This document shows, one piece after another, positions 4,977 to 5,355 of a stretch of 5,355 bases of DNA (positions within the stretch are counted from its first letter, which is position 1; each line of letters starts with the position of its first letter). The stretch is from the NCBI GenBank assembly GCA_030151745.1, contig JASLDA010000010.1, positions 1 through 5,355 on the forward strand, in the 5' to 3' direction. The position numbers and the translations under genes are program-made. The notes beneath the pieces were generated by a model that saw nothing but the letters and a program-made list of their open reading frames with translations, searched no databases and had not been told where the DNA came from. This DNA comes from Chitinophagaceae bacterium. GTDB lineage: Bacteria > Bacteroidota > Bacteroidia > Chitinophagales > Chitinophagaceae.

Positions 4977-5355
4977 ATCTTCATTCTTAGATCCCACCCC
5001 AGCCTGAGCAGCAGGGCCGTCACTACGATCAGGAAGAAGATGCGGATAAAACCGCTGCCCTTGCGCAGGGCCAGCTTGGTGCCGGCATAGTTCCCGAGCA
5101 TATTGGCCCCGGCCACCGGCAGGGCAATGCCCCAGACGACCGCGCCTTTCGCGATAAAGAATGAGAGCGCCGCTGCATTGGTGACGCAATTCAGCACCTT
5201 GGCATTGGCGGCCGCATGCATGAACGTGTAGCCGAAGAGCAGCACGAAAACGAAGACCAGGAAGCTGCCGGTGCCCGGCCCGATGCAGCCGTCATAGAGG
5301 CCTATCACGAGACCGGCGGATACGCTGTACCAAAGATGCCTGCGCGGGCTCAGGG
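4973..5355 (-). CDS. TauE/SafE (TSUP) family membrane permease, C-terminal half (partial, cut by the right edge)
   Basis: Integral inner-membrane protein of the TSUP/DUF81 family, whose members are linked to export or uptake of sulfite, sulfonates and other small organic anions. The substrate cannot be told from this part. 126 residues are visible, about half the usual length of around 250. The family hallmark GLYDGCIGPGTGSF opens the second half of the internally duplicated fold. Hydrophobic segments follow: FLVFVFVLLFGYTF, then NAAALSFFIAKGAVVWGIAL running into the Gly/Ala-rich PVAGANMLGNYAGTKLAL, then IRIFFLIVVTALLLRLGW. The protein ends in a short polar DLRMKI tail. The frame is open through the right edge, with 15 or more codons before the GTG at 5306-5308, which is therefore internal and not the start. 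The gene converges on the vWA gene with 30 bp between stops, so no shared operon is implied. Confidence 0.93.
   Translation of the reverse strand, partial: LSPRRHLWYSVSAGLVIGLYDGCIGPGTGSFLVFVFVLLFGYTFMHAAANAKVLNCVTNAAALSFFIAKGAVVWGIALPVAGANMLGNYAGTKLALRKGSGFIRIFFLIVVTALLLRLGWDLRMKI

Noticed and set aside
5306..5308. GTG as the start of the TSUP protein
   Set aside because: The frame continues open upstream to the window edge, and the family has a whole N-terminal half before the GLYDG motif.

Overview
The window looks like a piece of a GC-rich Bacteroidota chromosome, most plausibly from a Chitinophagaceae-like lineage. This is inferred from several things: a short-LID adenylate kinase without zinc cysteines, starts without clear Shine-Dalgarno sequences, a perfect Bacteroidota-type -7 box (TAnnTTTG) just upstream of adk, and a signal peptide ending in Ser-Gln-Gln on a von Willebrand factor A (vWA) protein. 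I see no insertion sequence, integrase, tRNA, rRNA, CRISPR array or phage gene. The base composition looks even along the window.

Layout from left to right. Positions 2-94 hold the last 31 codons of an unrecognised + strand gene, followed by a 32-bp perfect palindrome (114-145) that looks like a two-way terminator. The minus-strand nth (endonuclease III, 246-950) converges on it. A 94-bp gap separates nth from the divergent galM (aldose 1-epimerase, start placed at 1045). After galM comes a 214-bp gap: its first part is GC-rich and holds only short inverted repeats, and its end carries the adk -7 box. The genes adk (2309-2893) and a 669-residue secreted vWA protein (2933-4942) follow 39 bp apart on the same strand and are probably co-transcribed. 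The window closes with the C-terminal half of a minus-strand TauE/SafE (TSUP) membrane protein that runs off the right edge and converges on the vWA gene.

The genes do not form one pathway. nth is base-excision DNA repair, galM is sugar anomer interconversion and adk is nucleotide homeostasis, so these are housekeeping functions. The vWA protein is the least ordinary gene: a signal peptide, a vWA domain with a MIDAS site, a roughly 200-residue Pro-rich stalk, and three tandem copies of a roughly 78-residue beta-rich domain. I found no convincing evidence of a new multi-gene system. The items most worth a second look are the architecture of the vWA protein, a 26-bp perfect palindrome inside its coding sequence, and an inverted repeat at its 3' end whose two arms contain the stop codons of the two convergent genes.
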